Part shown: piece after piece, positions 1 to 8,765 of the stretch
Layout of the letters: the number at the start of each line of letters is the position of its first letter
How positions within the stretch are numbered: position 1 is the stretch's first letter
NCBI GenBank assembly: GCA_027297205.1
Contig: JAPUIH010000281.1
Location: 1 to 35,402, forward strand
Origin: SAR324 cluster bacterium
GTDB taxonomy: Bacteria; SAR324; JACQKK01
Direction of reading: 5' to 3'
Length of the DNA stretch: 35,402 bases
Program-made: the position numbers and the translations under genes
The notes under the pieces: model-generated
What the model was told of the DNA's origin: nothing
Database searches by the model: none
What the model saw: only the letters and a program-made list of their open reading frames with translations

Positions 1-139
1 CGTGGGAGACGTGATGATGTGGGACAACAGCCGGCTCCAGCACCGGCGCGATCCCTACGACGCCGCCCTGCCCCGGTTCGCCAAGCGCACCACGATTTTT
101 CTACCCCCAAGCGAGTTTCCCGTGCCCTATCAGTCCTGA
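1..139 (+). CDS. TauD/TfdA-family Fe(II)/2-oxoglutarate dioxygenase, C-terminal fragment
   Basis: Only the last 45 codons lie in the window (reading frame from base 2, stop TGA at 137-139). The visible peptide carries the signature end of the TauD/TfdA family: GDVMMWDNSRLQHRRDPYD followed by a basic KRTTIF strand. In this family the WDN...H stretch carries the distal iron-ligand histidine, and the following Arg residues bind the 2-oxoglutarate carboxylate. Such enzymes hydroxylate small acids or sulfonates, but the substrate cannot be read from this fragment. The next gene on the same strand starts about 106 bp downstream, so co-transcription with the CoA-transferase is possible. The gene is cut by the window edge, not visibly broken. 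Confidence 0.8.
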   Translation, partial: VGDVMMWDNSRLQHRRDPYDAALPRFAKRTTIFLPPSEFPVPYQS

Positions 140-245
140 TCAATGAGGGAGGTTCCAGTAAGGCGGGGAGAATATGTCGAATCGATGGGAGGCATTGGGC
201 CCCATTTATGGATTTTGTGAATTGATGAGTGGGAGGCGGGAGCAG

Positions 246-2684
246 ATGGGCCAGGGGCTGCAAGGAGTGAAAGTGCTGGAACTGGCCGCCGGGGTGGCGG
301 CCGCTCTGGCCGGAAAACTGATGGCGGACCTGGGCGCGGAAGTCGTGAAGATCGAACCGCCGGGGGGAGATCCCGCCCGTCAGCGTGGGCCCTTCCGTGG
401 CGGCGCGCCCGATCCCGAAGCCAGCGGCCTTTACCTTGCCCTCAACGCCAACAAACGCAGCCTGGAACTTGACCTGTGCGGTGAAGCGGGACAATCCGCC
501 CTGGAAGAACTGGCCGGCAGAACCCAGCTCCTCATTCACGACCACCCGCCCGCGCGCATGCAGGGTCTGGGGCTGGACTACGCACGCTTTGCCGCCCTCA
601 ATCCGGGCCTGGTAATGCTATCCATTACGCCCTTCGGCCTGGATGGCCCCTACAGCGCCTACCAGGCAGCGGAACTGAACCTGATACACGCCAGCGGCTG
701 GGGCTATAACTGCCCCGGCCCGGGCATGGACCCGGCCCTGCCGCCCATCAAACCCTTCGGGCAGCACGCTTGTATCCAGGCCGGGCTGCACGGCGCCACG
801 GCGGCCATGGCCACCCTGTACGGCGTGCTGCAGGGTGGCCCCGGCGAGCATATTGACCTCTCGGTGCAAGAGGCGGCCCTGACCTGCCTGGGACGGCACA
901 TGGTCAACTACACCTACGCGGGCGCGATCGACTCCCGGTTGCGGGAGCGCGCATATGCTCCCAACGGCTTCTACCCCTGCAAGGACGGCATTATTTATCT
1001 GGTCACCATTGAGGAAGACCAGTGGCAACGGTTGCTGGGCCTGATGGGCGATCCCGCATGGGCCCAGGCCGAGCGCTTCCAAACAAAGTTCAAGCGGGCA
1101 CAGGTGGAAGAGGAGCTCAACCCGCACCTTGAGGCTTTCTTCGCCCAATGGTGTGTGGACGACCTGTACCGGGCCTGCCAGGAGCGGCGGGTCTGCGTGG
1201 CGCCCGTGTATGGCTACGATCAGCTGCTGGCCGACCCACACCTGCAGGCGCGGGGCTTCCTACAGGCCCAGACCCATCCTGTGGCCGGCGCCCTGCCCAT
1301 GCCCGGCGCACCTTATCTGCTCAAGGTTCCCTGGTGGTCTCTGCGCAGTCCGGCGCCGAGGCTGGGCGAGGCCAACAACTGTATTGACGAGCTGCTGCAA
1401 GGAAACGGCGGAACGGCCGCCACCGGCGGTGCCCCGTGCATCGATCCATCAGCGAGGGCGGGAGCGCAGGCCCCGCTGCCGTTACAGGGGGTGCGGGTGC
1501 TCGATTTCACCTGGGTGTGGGCCGGGCCCCACGGGGCGATGATGCTGGCCAATCTCGGCGCGGAAGTATTGAAGGTGGAATCTCCCGATCGGCCGGACCT
1601 GCTGCGCCGTTCGGCCATCATTCCCACGGGCATGCAGCCTGGCATCAACCGTGCCGGAACCTTCAATCAAATGGGCCAGGGCAAGAAATCCGTGGGTGTC
1701 GATCTTTCCCATCCCGGGGGACTGGCACTGGTGAAGCGCCTGGCCGCGGAATGCGACGTAGTGATCAGCAATTTCTCCACCGGAGTGATGGATCGCTTCG
1801 GGCTGGGCGCCACGGACCTGCACCGCATCAATCCGGAACTGATCGTCGCAGCCATCTCCGGCTTTGGACAGACCGGTCCCTGCAAGGACTTTATCGGATA
1901 TGGTCAGGCCATTGTGCCCCTGTCGGGCATTTCGGCCCAAACCGGCTATGAGGGCCAGGGCCCCAGCGAGGTGGCCACCGCCTACGGCGATCCCAATGCG
2001 GGCATTACCATGGCCTATGGCGTCGTGGCGGCGCTTGCCGCGCGGGCCATGCACGGCGGGGGTCAGTACCTGGACATTTCCCTGTGGGAAGCCATGGCCG
2101 CCTCGGGTTTCGAAGGCTGGATGAACCATGCCCTGGGCAACCCGCCCCACTTGCCGATGGGAAACCGGGACCCTGTCTGGGCCCCCCATAACTGCTACCG
2201 CTGCGCGGGAGAGGACAACTGGATATCCATTGCCGTCACGGAGGAAGCCCACTGGCAGGCCCTGTGCCGGGAAATGGACAACGATATTCTGCCGGAAAAC
2301 GATCGCTTCCGTACCGCGCAGGCGCGCAAGGCCAACGAGGGGGTATTGGACGAGATCATATCCGCCTGGTGCGCCCCGCGGGAACGCTGGGAACTGACCC
2401 GGCGGCTGCAGGACGCGGGTGTGCCCGCCTTTCCTTCCCTGAGCACCAAGGACCTGGCGGAAGACCCACACTTGCATGCACGGTCTTACTTTGGACATGC
2501 CCCACACCCGGAGGTAGGAGAATTGCTGCACACGGGGCTGCCCTGGCGCATGCGCAACCGGCCCTCGGGCGTGATTGGCCCGGCGCCCCTGCTGGGCGAG
2601 CACACGGACGCGGTCTTGAACGACGTGTTGGGGTTGGAAGGAGAAGAGATCGCCCGGTTGCGTGCCGAGGGCGTGCTGGGCTAA
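246..2684 (+). CDS. Tandem-fused CaiB/BaiF (family III) CoA-transferase
   Basis: An 812-residue protein made of two complete family III CoA-transferase domains (about residues 5-380 and 412-812), joined by a Gly/Ala-rich linker near 385-410. Family members move CoA between carboxylic acids through an aspartyl-CoA thioester. Each half opens with the expected G(V/L)xVL(E/D) strand and the LGAEV(V/L)K(I/V)E motif. In the second half the YGDPNAG motif supplies the catalytic Asp (D582), matching the GDSNTG-type motif of formyl-CoA transferase. In the first half the gap-free aligned position is Cys176 (HACIQAG), so that half is probably not catalytic in the usual way. Family III enzymes are normally about 400 residues and work as interlocked dimers; this fusion may form the pair in one chain. 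I chose ATG 246 because homology begins there and GGGAGG lies 9 bases upstream; in-frame ATGs at 174 and 225 are alternatives. Substrate unknown. Confidence 0.88.
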   Translation: MGQGLQGVKVLELAAGVAAALAGKLMADLGAEVVKIEPPGGDPARQRGPFRGGAPDPEASGLYLALNANKRSLELDLCGEAGQSALEELAGRTQLLIHDHPPARMQGLGLDYARFAALNPGLVMLSITPFGLDGPYSAYQAAELNLIHASGWGYNCPGPGMDPALPPIKPFGQHACIQAGLHGATAAMATLYGVLQGGPGEHIDLSVQEAALTCLGRHMVNYTYAGAIDSRLRERAYAPNGFYPCKDGIIYLVTIEEDQWQRLLGLMGDPAWAQAERFQTKFKRAQVEEELNPHLEAFFAQWCVDDLYRACQERRVCVAPVYGYDQLLADPHLQARGFLQAQTHPVAGALPMPGAPYLLKVPWWSLRSPAPRLGEANNCIDELLQGNGGTAATGGAPCIDPSARAGAQAPLPLQGVRVLDFTWVWAGPHGAMMLANLGAEVLKVESPDRPDLLRRSAIIPTGMQPGINRAGTFNQMGQGKKSVGVDLSHPGGLALVKRLAAECDVVISNFSTGVMDRFGLGATDLHRINPELIVAAISGFGQTGPCKDFIGYGQAIVPLSGISAQTGYEGQGPSEVATAYGDPNAGITMAYGVVAALAARAMHGGGQYLDISLWEAMAASGFEGWMNHALGNPPHLPMGNRDPVWAPHNCYRCAGEDNWISIAVTEEAHWQALCREMDNDILPENDRFRTAQARKANEGVLDEIISAWCAPRERWELTRRLQDAGVPAFPSLSTKDLAEDPHLHARSYFGHAPHPEVGELLHTGLPWRMRNRPSGVIGPAPLLGEHTDAVLNDVLGLEGEEIARLRAEGVLG

Positions 2685-2698
2685 GCGGCACCGGTGAC

Positions 2699-2722
2699 CC
2701 GGCGCGCGATTGCACGCGCCGG
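2699..2722. terminator. GC-rich hairpin between convergent genes
   Basis: A perfect 8-bp stem, CCGGCGCG (2699-2706) with CGCGCCGG (2715-2722), closes an 8-base loop. It sits in the 81-bp gap between the convergent stops of the CoA-transferase and the MmgE/PrpD gene. There is no U-tract on either side, so it is only a candidate bidirectional transcription barrier or mRNA 3' end stabiliser. Confidence 0.4.
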
Positions 2723-2765
2723 ACAGATATACGGTTCAGCCACCCCCGAGTACCAAATGAATGGC

Positions 2766-4133
2766 TTAGTCGTCCCCCAGGGCGAGGCTGGGCTGCTCAT
2801 CGGCGGAGGGGTCCCGGAACAAACCGTCCACGAAAGCTTGGAAGCGGCCGTAGTCAAAGTTCCTGCCCGTGTTGCGGGAATAGTAGTCCAGGCAATCGCG
2901 CACCTTGGCTTCCATTTGTTCCGGTGTTGGCGCATCATCCGGCGCCCCCGGGGCGGCCACCCGTTCTATTTGCACGACCGCTTCGCCGTCGCGATTGTAC
3001 ACGGTCAGCTTCACCGGCGCCTTGTCCCTGGTTACCTTGTCCTGACCTTTCGGGCGCTCTGTGAGGGAGATCCGGTCGGACAAGGCCCGCACATCGGCAC
3101 GGCTTACATTATCGTCCTCGAAATGGGCCAGCCCCACCTCGCCGTCAATGAGGGCGCAGGCGGCCACGTAGGCGCCGCAAAACTTGGCCTCGCTGCCCAC
3201 CCGCGGAGGTTCCTTGATCCGCAGGGCCATAAAGGCCCCATAGGGCCCCTCCACTTCCACCTTGCCCACGTCCTCCACGGTGAGGCCCTTTTCCTCCAGG
3301 GCCTTCCGGGCCTCGAAGGCCAGGGCGATGTTGCGGTGGTTGTTGTAGCAGCACGGATAGAGTTTGACGGCAATTCCGCCGCCATAGAGATCGAATTCCA
3401 CTTTGTCCGGATCGGTGCTCAGCTTGTCCCCGCTGTAGAGGTCGAAATAGCCACGCTCGCCGAAGATGTCGTCATCTCCGGTCAGGCCCGCGCGGGCCAA
3501 GCGTGCCGCGCGCAACCCCGCCGCCCCCGCCAGTCCCGCATGGAGAGGTTTGGCCATGGTGCCGAAATTGCGCTGCAACCCGCCGCATTGGGCGGCGGCC
3601 AGCGCCAGCGCATGGGACGCGCCCTTGGCGTCCAGGCCGTAGAGAAAGCTCAGGGCCGCGGCACAGGCCAGGGGCCCGATGGTGCTGGTGGCGTGCCAGC
3701 CCTTCTCATAATGAGCGAACCCCATCACCCGCCCCAATTCCACGTTACAGGCCAGGCCGATGCCAAAGGCGGTGATGGTGCGAGGGGCCAACCGTGGCTC
3801 CTCCTTTACCGCCGTCACCAAGCCCGCCACGATGGGCGCGCTGGGGTGGGTGTTGCTCACCTGATGCACATCGTCGAAGTCCAGCGCATGGGCGGCCGTG
3901 CCATAAATCATGGCCGCAGCCTCCGAGTCCACTCCCGAAGGGTCATCAGGGGTCATCTCTTCGCCCCCGCGATAGTTGGAGGCCACCTTGCGCGTGACGG
4001 GCTCCGCCCAGCCGGCACAGGCCACGGCCAGGGTATCCTCGAAGGCCCTGCGCACATAGGAGAGGGTTTCCGGGTCAAAGGGCTCGCTGGTTGTGATGAG
4101 GTTGCACAGTCGCTGTAAAAATTGACCGGCCAT
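2766..4133 (-). CDS. MmgE/PrpD family protein (2-methylcitrate dehydratase-like)
   Basis: A 455-residue protein of the usual MmgE/PrpD length (about 450). This family contains 2-methylcitrate dehydratase, cis-aconitate decarboxylase and iminodisuccinate epimerase. Visible family features are the all-helical N-terminal domain with HALDFDDVHQVSNTHPSA (about residues 82-99), the FAHYEKGWHATSTIGPLACA block (about 139-158), FGTMAKPLHAGLAG further on, and the C-terminal sheet domain with KLYPCCYNNHRNIA. The His/Asp-rich segments form the active-site pocket. A strong SD, GGAGG, lies 9 bases before the ATG. It is convergent with the CoA-transferase; MmgE/PrpD and CaiB-type genes often neighbour each other in carboxylic-acid catabolic loci, so a shared pathway is plausible but inferred. 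The family is too varied to assign prpD itself. Confidence 0.88.
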   Translation of the reverse strand: MAGQFLQRLCNLITTSEPFDPETLSYVRRAFEDTLAVACAGWAEPVTRKVASNYRGGEEMTPDDPSGVDSEAAAMIYGTAAHALDFDDVHQVSNTHPSAPIVAGLVTAVKEEPRLAPRTITAFGIGLACNVELGRVMGFAHYEKGWHATSTIGPLACAAALSFLYGLDAKGASHALALAAAQCGGLQRNFGTMAKPLHAGLAGAAGLRAARLARAGLTGDDDIFGERGYFDLYSGDKLSTDPDKVEFDLYGGGIAVKLYPCCYNNHRNIALAFEARKALEEKGLTVEDVGKVEVEGPYGAFMALRIKEPPRVGSEAKFCGAYVAACALIDGEVGLAHFEDDNVSRADVRALSDRISLTERPKGQDKVTRDKAPVKLTVYNRDGEAVVQIERVAAPGAPDDAPTPEQMEAKVRDCLDYYSRNTGRNFDYGRFQAFVDGLFRDPSADEQPSLALGDD

Positions 4134-4240
4134 GGCGGTATTCCTCCGATAAGTCGGGGCGCGTTTTCGATGCTACTATTCAATCCGGCGCTAGTGGCGG
4201 GATGCACACGCGCAAGGTCAAGCCTCACGGCGGGCCCCCG

Positions 4241-4259
4241 CGGCCATGCCTGCTGGCCG
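4241..4259. other. Hairpin downstream of fliI
   Basis: CGGCCA (4241-4246) pairs with TGGCCG (4254-4259) across a 7-base loop, in the 200-bp gap between the fliI stop (4334) and the MmgE/PrpD start (4133). It lacks a U-tract. It could act as the 3' end of the flagellar transcript, but that is only a guess. Nothing else recognisable is present in this gap; in particular there is no fliJ. Confidence 0.25.
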
Positions 4260-4333
4260 TGCCGCCGATGCCGCCGGGAAAGTCTTATCTTGCCGCGAAC
4301 GCGGTAAATTTACAAGATGCTGGCCGGTGCTGC

Positions 4334-5686
4334 CTAGCGGGTAAAGTCCGAAAACAGTTGCTGCAGGATCGCCTGGGACTGCATCAGGGACGCCGGCTCT
4401 TCGATGGGCTGGCGCAAGTAATCCACAATGGCGTCGATTTTGGAGAGGGAATAGTCGATGCGGGGGTTGCTGCCGCGAATATAGGCGCCAATATTTATAA
4501 GGTCCTCGGCTTCCTGGTAGGTGGCCAGTGTGCTCACCAGTGCCTGGGCGTCCCGTTTGTGCTGTTCGGACACCACATCGGTCATAACCCGGCTGGTCGA
4601 CGCGAGTACGTCGACGGCGGGAAACTGACCCTTGGAGGCAAACGCCCGGCTCAAAAAAACATGACCGTCCACCACGGAGCGTACCGCATCGGCGATGGGA
4701 TCGTTGGGATCGTCTCCTTCCACCAGCACCGAATAGAAGCCGGTGATTGAGCCTGACGATTCTGACATTCCGGCCCGCTCCAACAGCCTGGGCAGGAGGC
4801 TGAACACGGAAGGGGGATAGCCTTTGGTGGTGGGCGGCTCTCCGGCGGCCAGGCCAATCTCCCGCTGGGCCATGGCGAAGCGGGTGATGGAATCCATCAT
4901 GAACAGCACGTCCTTGCCCTGCTGCCGGAAATACTCGGCGATAGTCGTGGCAAGAAATGCGGCGCGGATACGGATCAATGGTGGCTGATCGGAGGTGGCC
5001 ACCACCATCACTGAGCGCTGCAAACCTTTCTCACCCAGCTCCCGCTGGATGAATTCCACCACTTCCCTGCCCCGCTCTCCGATCATGGCGATCACATTTA
5101 CATCCGCGGTGGTGTGGCGCGCCATCATGCCGATCAGCACGGACTTGCCCACGCCCGAGCCGGACATGATCCCCACCCGCTGCCCTTTCCCGCAAGTGAG
5201 AAGTCCGTTGATGGAGCGCACGCCTACATCGATGGGTTCGGTGATACGGCGGCGATGCAGCGGATTGATGGCATCGGTGTACAAGGGCATTTCGTAGGGG
5301 CAGGAGACCTCCCCCCGGCTGTCGATGGCTTCGCCCAGCCCATTCAGCACCCGTCCCATCAGCCCGTCTCCCACCCGCACGGTAGGCTGGCGGTCTTCAG
5401 GGATGATCCTGCAGCGCGGACTAATGTCCGACATTTGCCCCAGGGCCATCAGCAGCACTTTTTCGCCCCGAAAGGCCACCACCTCGCTCAATACCTGCTT
5501 GCCAGTGTCCGGGTTGTAGATGGTGCAAAGGCTGCCCACCGAGGTGCCGGGATTGTAGGCTTCGATGACCTGACCGACCACCTGCGTGATTTTGCCCTGG
5601 CGCCTGATGAGCCGGGTGCCTGTGATCAGTTCCTTGTACTGGGCCCGGTTGGGAATTTTTGCCTTCAGGGCAGGCTCATTACTCAT
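4334..5686 (-). CDS. fliI: Flagellar type III export ATPase FliI
   Basis: A 450-residue ATPase of the flagellar protein export apparatus, related to F1-ATPase beta. It hydrolyses ATP at the cytoplasmic base of the flagellum and helps unload chaperone-bound substrates. Walker A is GSGVGKS (residues 176-182), followed by the GERGREVVEF segment, the Walker B region DVLFMMDSITRFAMAQREIG, and GEPPTTKGYPPSVF, which is typical of FliI/SctN ATPases. The reading frame is open upstream, but ATG 5686 gives the standard N-terminus and overlaps the fliH stop by 8 bp, indicating translational coupling. It is the last gene of the operon; the usual next gene, fliJ, is not present. Confidence 0.96.
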   Translation of the reverse strand: MSNEPALKAKIPNRAQYKELITGTRLIRRQGKITQVVGQVIEAYNPGTSVGSLCTIYNPDTGKQVLSEVVAFRGEKVLLMALGQMSDISPRCRIIPEDRQPTVRVGDGLMGRVLNGLGEAIDSRGEVSCPYEMPLYTDAINPLHRRRITEPIDVGVRSINGLLTCGKGQRVGIMSGSGVGKSVLIGMMARHTTADVNVIAMIGERGREVVEFIQRELGEKGLQRSVMVVATSDQPPLIRIRAAFLATTIAEYFRQQGKDVLFMMDSITRFAMAQREIGLAAGEPPTTKGYPPSVFSLLPRLLERAGMSESSGSITGFYSVLVEGDDPNDPIADAVRSVVDGHVFLSRAFASKGQFPAVDVLASTSRVMTDVVSEQHKRDAQALVSTLATYQEAEDLINIGAYIRGSNPRIDYSLSKIDAIVDYLRQPIEEPASLMQSQAILQQLFSDFTR

Positions 5687-6863
5687 GGATCTCTTCGGGA
5701 GAAGGGGGAGCCTCCGTTTCCAACTCGCCCGCTTCGGGGATTTCTTGGGCCGATTCCTCGACGATGGCTGCGGCGGCTGCGGCAAGGGACTCGGGCGTGG
5801 AATCCGCAGCTGCAGCGTCCGGCATACCGGCTTCCGCGCTTTGCGGAGGATCAATCTGATCCACCGGGCTCGCGGCGGCGGGCTGAGGCAGCGGCTCCTG
5901 CTCCATGGCCGGAGATACTTCCGGAGGGAGGTTCATCACCTTCGCCTCCCGCTCCGCCAGCGCCTGATCCAGCACGCGATCCAGATGACGGAACTGACTT
6001 AAAAATGTTAAGTCAATCACTTCCCGATCGGTTTCGATCATGGCGTTACCGGGCATCAGATCGCTCCGGGCGCGAAAGATTAGGGTCTGATCCTCATCCA
6101 TGAATTTCTCCAGCGCCGGGCGCGCCGCGGTGGCAAACTCAAAATCGCCGGGGTTGAGCCAGACATGGAAGACGCCTGTACCAGAAAGCTTTTCCAGGCT
6201 TGCCGCAAGAATTTTCCATACAACCTGCTTGTTGATCTTCAGTTCTTGCAGCACAATCCGCTTGGCCATCAGCAACGCCAAGCGCACGCTGTCCTTCTCG
6301 GCGTAATAATTTACCTGCTCGCGGAAGCGTGACAGATCTTCCAGGATTTCTTCGATGTTGGCCAGATGCGGGCCAGCCTCCTCATACCGTTTGTGCAAGC
6401 CTTCAATACGGCCTTGCTCGAAGCCCTCGTTGAAACCCTGTTGCCGCACCTTGTCCACGTTCCGCTCGGCGTCTTCGATAAGCTGCTTGGCCTCCGCCTC
6501 CGCCTGTTCCTTTACCAGACGTGCTTCCTCGTAGCGCTGGTCCGCTTGTTCGTTGAGCGCTTCGATTTCTGATCTCAGTTGCCGCACGTAGAGTTCAGCT
6601 TCCTCGCGGACACTGTCCGAGTAACGCTCGGCATTGGTAAGCAGGGTATTCTCGCGCTGGAACTTGATTGAGGCGAAATCCGTTTGGCCAGAGGCTTCCT
6701 CGACTTCCGGAGCCTCCTGCTCGAAACCCGCGGGTTCCCCTTCCCCACCAGGTGGGTGCCCGGTCTCGAAATCGCCGCCGGCCGGCCGAACCTGAAGCTG
6801 GCCTTCCTCTCCCTCGGTGGAGTCCTTGTCGAAGCTCTGAATGCGATAGCTCTGGTAGTCCAA
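5679..6863 (-). CDS. fliH: Flagellar assembly protein FliH with long C-terminal extension
   Basis: A 394-residue FliH, the stator-like regulator that binds FliI and links it to the export gate. A long coiled coil (about residues 70-140) leads into four glycines spaced as GxxxGxxxGxxxG (G143, G147, G151, G155), a FliH hallmark, and then the FliH/HrpE/YscL domain (about 185-305) ending with a PGNAMIETDREVIDLT strand. Typical FliH proteins are about 230-280 residues and stop near here. This one continues with about 84 residues rich in Ala, Pro and Glu (311-394), and also has an acidic, Gly-rich N-terminal tail (about 15-60). The start is TTG with GAGGG just upstream; no nearby ATG is available. 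It lies 48 bp after fliF, where fliG would normally be. Confidence 0.88.
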   Translation of the reverse strand: MDYQSYRIQSFDKDSTEGEEGQLQVRPAGGDFETGHPPGGEGEPAGFEQEAPEVEEASGQTDFASIKFQRENTLLTNAERYSDSVREEAELYVRQLRSEIEALNEQADQRYEEARLVKEQAEAEAKQLIEDAERNVDKVRQQGFNEGFEQGRIEGLHKRYEEAGPHLANIEEILEDLSRFREQVNYYAEKDSVRLALLMAKRIVLQELKINKQVVWKILAASLEKLSGTGVFHVWLNPGDFEFATAARPALEKFMDEDQTLIFRARSDLMPGNAMIETDREVIDLTFLSQFRHLDRVLDQALAEREAKVMNLPPEVSPAMEQEPLPQPAAASPVDQIDPPQSAEAGMPDAAAADSTPESLAAAAAAIVEESAQEIPEAGELETEAPPSPEEIHE

Positions 6864-6911
6864 TTGGCCCTCGTCTCGATTTATATGGGATTGCGCGCCA
6901 AGTGCCGCGGG

Positions 6912-8537
6912 TTACCGCTTGTCGCGCAGCCAGGCCCGGATCATGGAGGCGGTGGCAAGAGGATCGCTGCGGGCCATGTCCATAATCTTCTCCCTGGGTG
7001 GGATACCCACCTCGTGCTCGGTGGGAATTTCCAGTTCCTCGCCTTCGAGTTCGCCAATGGTTGCCGGCAATCCCATCAGCAGATCGAGGTCCTCAGGTTT
7101 AGCGCTTAGCCGCTGCACCATGGGCCGGATCACAAACATGATCAGGGCCAACAATCCCACACCAAGGAAGGTGAAACGGAGAATATCCAGAAAAAACTGG
7201 CGATTGCGGGCGGTCTTTTCAACCTGGGCGGTCAGGTCCTCTTCCTGGGCCTTGCGGAAACGGAGGTTAATCACTTCCAGCACGTCACCCCGCTTTTCAT
7301 TGAAGCCCACCGCGGCTTTGATGAGACGTTGAATTTCCTGCTTTTCCGCGGTCGACCATTCTTCGTACTGCCGGGTGACAATCTGTCCCGAGTCGTCGGT
7401 GATTGGCTTGTATTTGCCGTCAATGAGCACCGACACACTGAGCCGTTGCACCCGGCCCACGGCGGGTTCACTCACGATACGCTTGACGCTGATTTCAAAG
7501 TTGCGGGTTTCGTTGGTGCGGGCCAGTTGGGAAACATTGGCTATTTGACTCGCGCCGGCCTGGGTTTCGGGCAGGTTGGCTGTGACGCCGGGAATGCCCA
7601 CCGGGATAGAGCGTGTGCCTGTGGTATTCTCCGTCGAAGTCTGCTCGCTACGCACCACGCTGGTGTCCGGATCGAAAATCTCTTCCTTGGTCGTGACCTT
7701 GTCGAAAATCAGCTCGGCGGCGACCCTTGCCCGTACGCGGTCCTGGCCGACCACCGGCTCCAACTGGGTGATGATCTTGTTCTGCAGGGACTCCTCCATC
7801 CTGCGCCGGAACGCGAACTGATCGCTAAAATTGGCGCCGCCCAGCTCATCACCAACCCTGGTCAACACTTTGCCCGAGGTGTCGGCAACCACCACATCCG
7901 ATTTGGCCAGGCCCTCCACGGAATTGGCCACCAAGTGTCCGATAGTGTCCACCTGGGCGCGGGTGATCTTTTCCCCTCCGGCGGCTTCCACCACCACTGA
8001 AGCGGTGGGGACATCCTCGTCCTTCAGGAACACCGATTTTTTCGGCAGGGCCAGACTGACCTTGACGGATTTAACGTTGTCCAGCCTATTGATCAGCCGC
8101 CCCAATTCCCCTTCCAGGGCGATGCGGAATTTTACCTGCTGCTGAAATTCGGTCTCCCCGATTCCAGACTGACCTACGAACAAATCGGCGAAGCCCAGGC
8201 CTCCGCCCAGTACGACGCGCTCTTTGGCCAGCAAGATGCGCGCCTCATCGGCCATGCCGGTGGGCACGAGAATGGAGCGCCCTCCCGGCCCCACCAAAAC
8301 GGGAATCTGGCCCTGGTCCAGCTTTTCCTTGACTTGCGCGGCATCTTCGACGGAAATGCCGCTGAACAGTGGTGTCCAGCTTTCCCGGTTGGCCACGTAG
8401 ATCAACGACATCATGCCGATCAGCACCACGGCCAGCACGGAAAACAGAATCACCCGTTTGGCTATTGTCAGGTTTTCAAAAAAATTCTGAAATTGCGCGA
8501 CGATGTCACGGAAGTTGTTTGCAGTTTCCTCGGCCAT
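6912..8537 (-). CDS. fliF: Flagellar MS-ring protein FliF
   Basis: A 541-residue MS-ring subunit, the inner-membrane platform for the C-ring, rod and export gate. There is an N-terminal membrane segment at about 28-48, ring-building motifs in the periplasmic part (for example GISVEDAAQVKEKLDQGQIP, GLGFADLFVGQSGIGETEFQ and the conserved VKVSLALPKKSVF), a low-complexity central loop, and a second membrane segment (FTFLGVGLLALIMFVI, in the C-terminal fifth). The cytoplasmic tail ends ARSDPLATASMIRAWLRDKR, the type of helix that docks on FliG, although no fliG follows. SD AAAGGAG precedes ATG 8537. A 254-bp gap separates it from fliE, and a sigma70-like promoter lies there. Confidence 0.96.
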   Translation of the reverse strand: MAEETANNFRDIVAQFQNFFENLTIAKRVILFSVLAVVLIGMMSLIYVANRESWTPLFSGISVEDAAQVKEKLDQGQIPVLVGPGGRSILVPTGMADEARILLAKERVVLGGGLGFADLFVGQSGIGETEFQQQVKFRIALEGELGRLINRLDNVKSVKVSLALPKKSVFLKDEDVPTASVVVEAAGGEKITRAQVDTIGHLVANSVEGLAKSDVVVADTSGKVLTRVGDELGGANFSDQFAFRRRMEESLQNKIITQLEPVVGQDRVRARVAAELIFDKVTTKEEIFDPDTSVVRSEQTSTENTTGTRSIPVGIPGVTANLPETQAGASQIANVSQLARTNETRNFEISVKRIVSEPAVGRVQRLSVSVLIDGKYKPITDDSGQIVTRQYEEWSTAEKQEIQRLIKAAVGFNEKRGDVLEVINLRFRKAQEEDLTAQVEKTARNRQFFLDILRFTFLGVGLLALIMFVIRPMVQRLSAKPEDLDLLMGLPATIGELEGEELEIPTEHEVGIPPREKIMDMARSDPLATASMIRAWLRDKR

Positions 8538-8601
8538 GGCTCCTTTGGCTCCCGCAAATGTAGGTCCGGGGCTTTCTGCCGGAAATCCGGCGGTGGAATT
8601 A

Positions 8602-8631
8602 AATATATCCCAACAGACGCCATTTTGTCAG
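8602..8631 (-). promoter_or_regulatory. Candidate sigma70-type promoter for fliF
   Basis: On the minus strand, -35 CTGACA (8626-8631, 5/6 to consensus) and -10 TATATT (8602-8607, 5/6) are separated by 18 bp, about 65 bp before the fliF ATG. No sigma28 or sigma54 box is evident here. It would allow fliF-fliH-fliI to be expressed apart from flgB-flgC-fliE. Confidence 0.5.
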
Positions 8632-8740
8632 CGCGGGCAGCGTGGATAAATCGCATCCGACGCGGGTGGATACCAACCCCCTGTTGGTCACAAGAGTAAA
8701 AGCAATTTGTGTTCCAAGTATTGTGGGGAGAATAAGGGAA

Positions 8741-8765
8741 TTTCCGCTGAAATTTCAGCCGGAAA
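8741..8765. repeat. Inverted repeat between fliE and fliF
   Basis: A near-perfect dyad: a central CTGAAATTTCAG (12 bp, self-complementary) flanked by TTTCCG on the left and CGGAAA on the right, with one unpaired C. It lies 27 bp beyond the fliE stop and about 110 bp upstream of the candidate fliF -35. It could be the fliE transcript end or an operator. No clear U-tract follows on the minus strand. Confidence 0.4.

Noticed and set aside
2694-4118. Long open frame on the plus strand opposite the MmgE/PrpD gene
   Set aside because: It mirrors the minus-strand gene, has no recognisable domain, and arises from GC-rich codon bias. The MmgE/PrpD frame carries clear family motifs.
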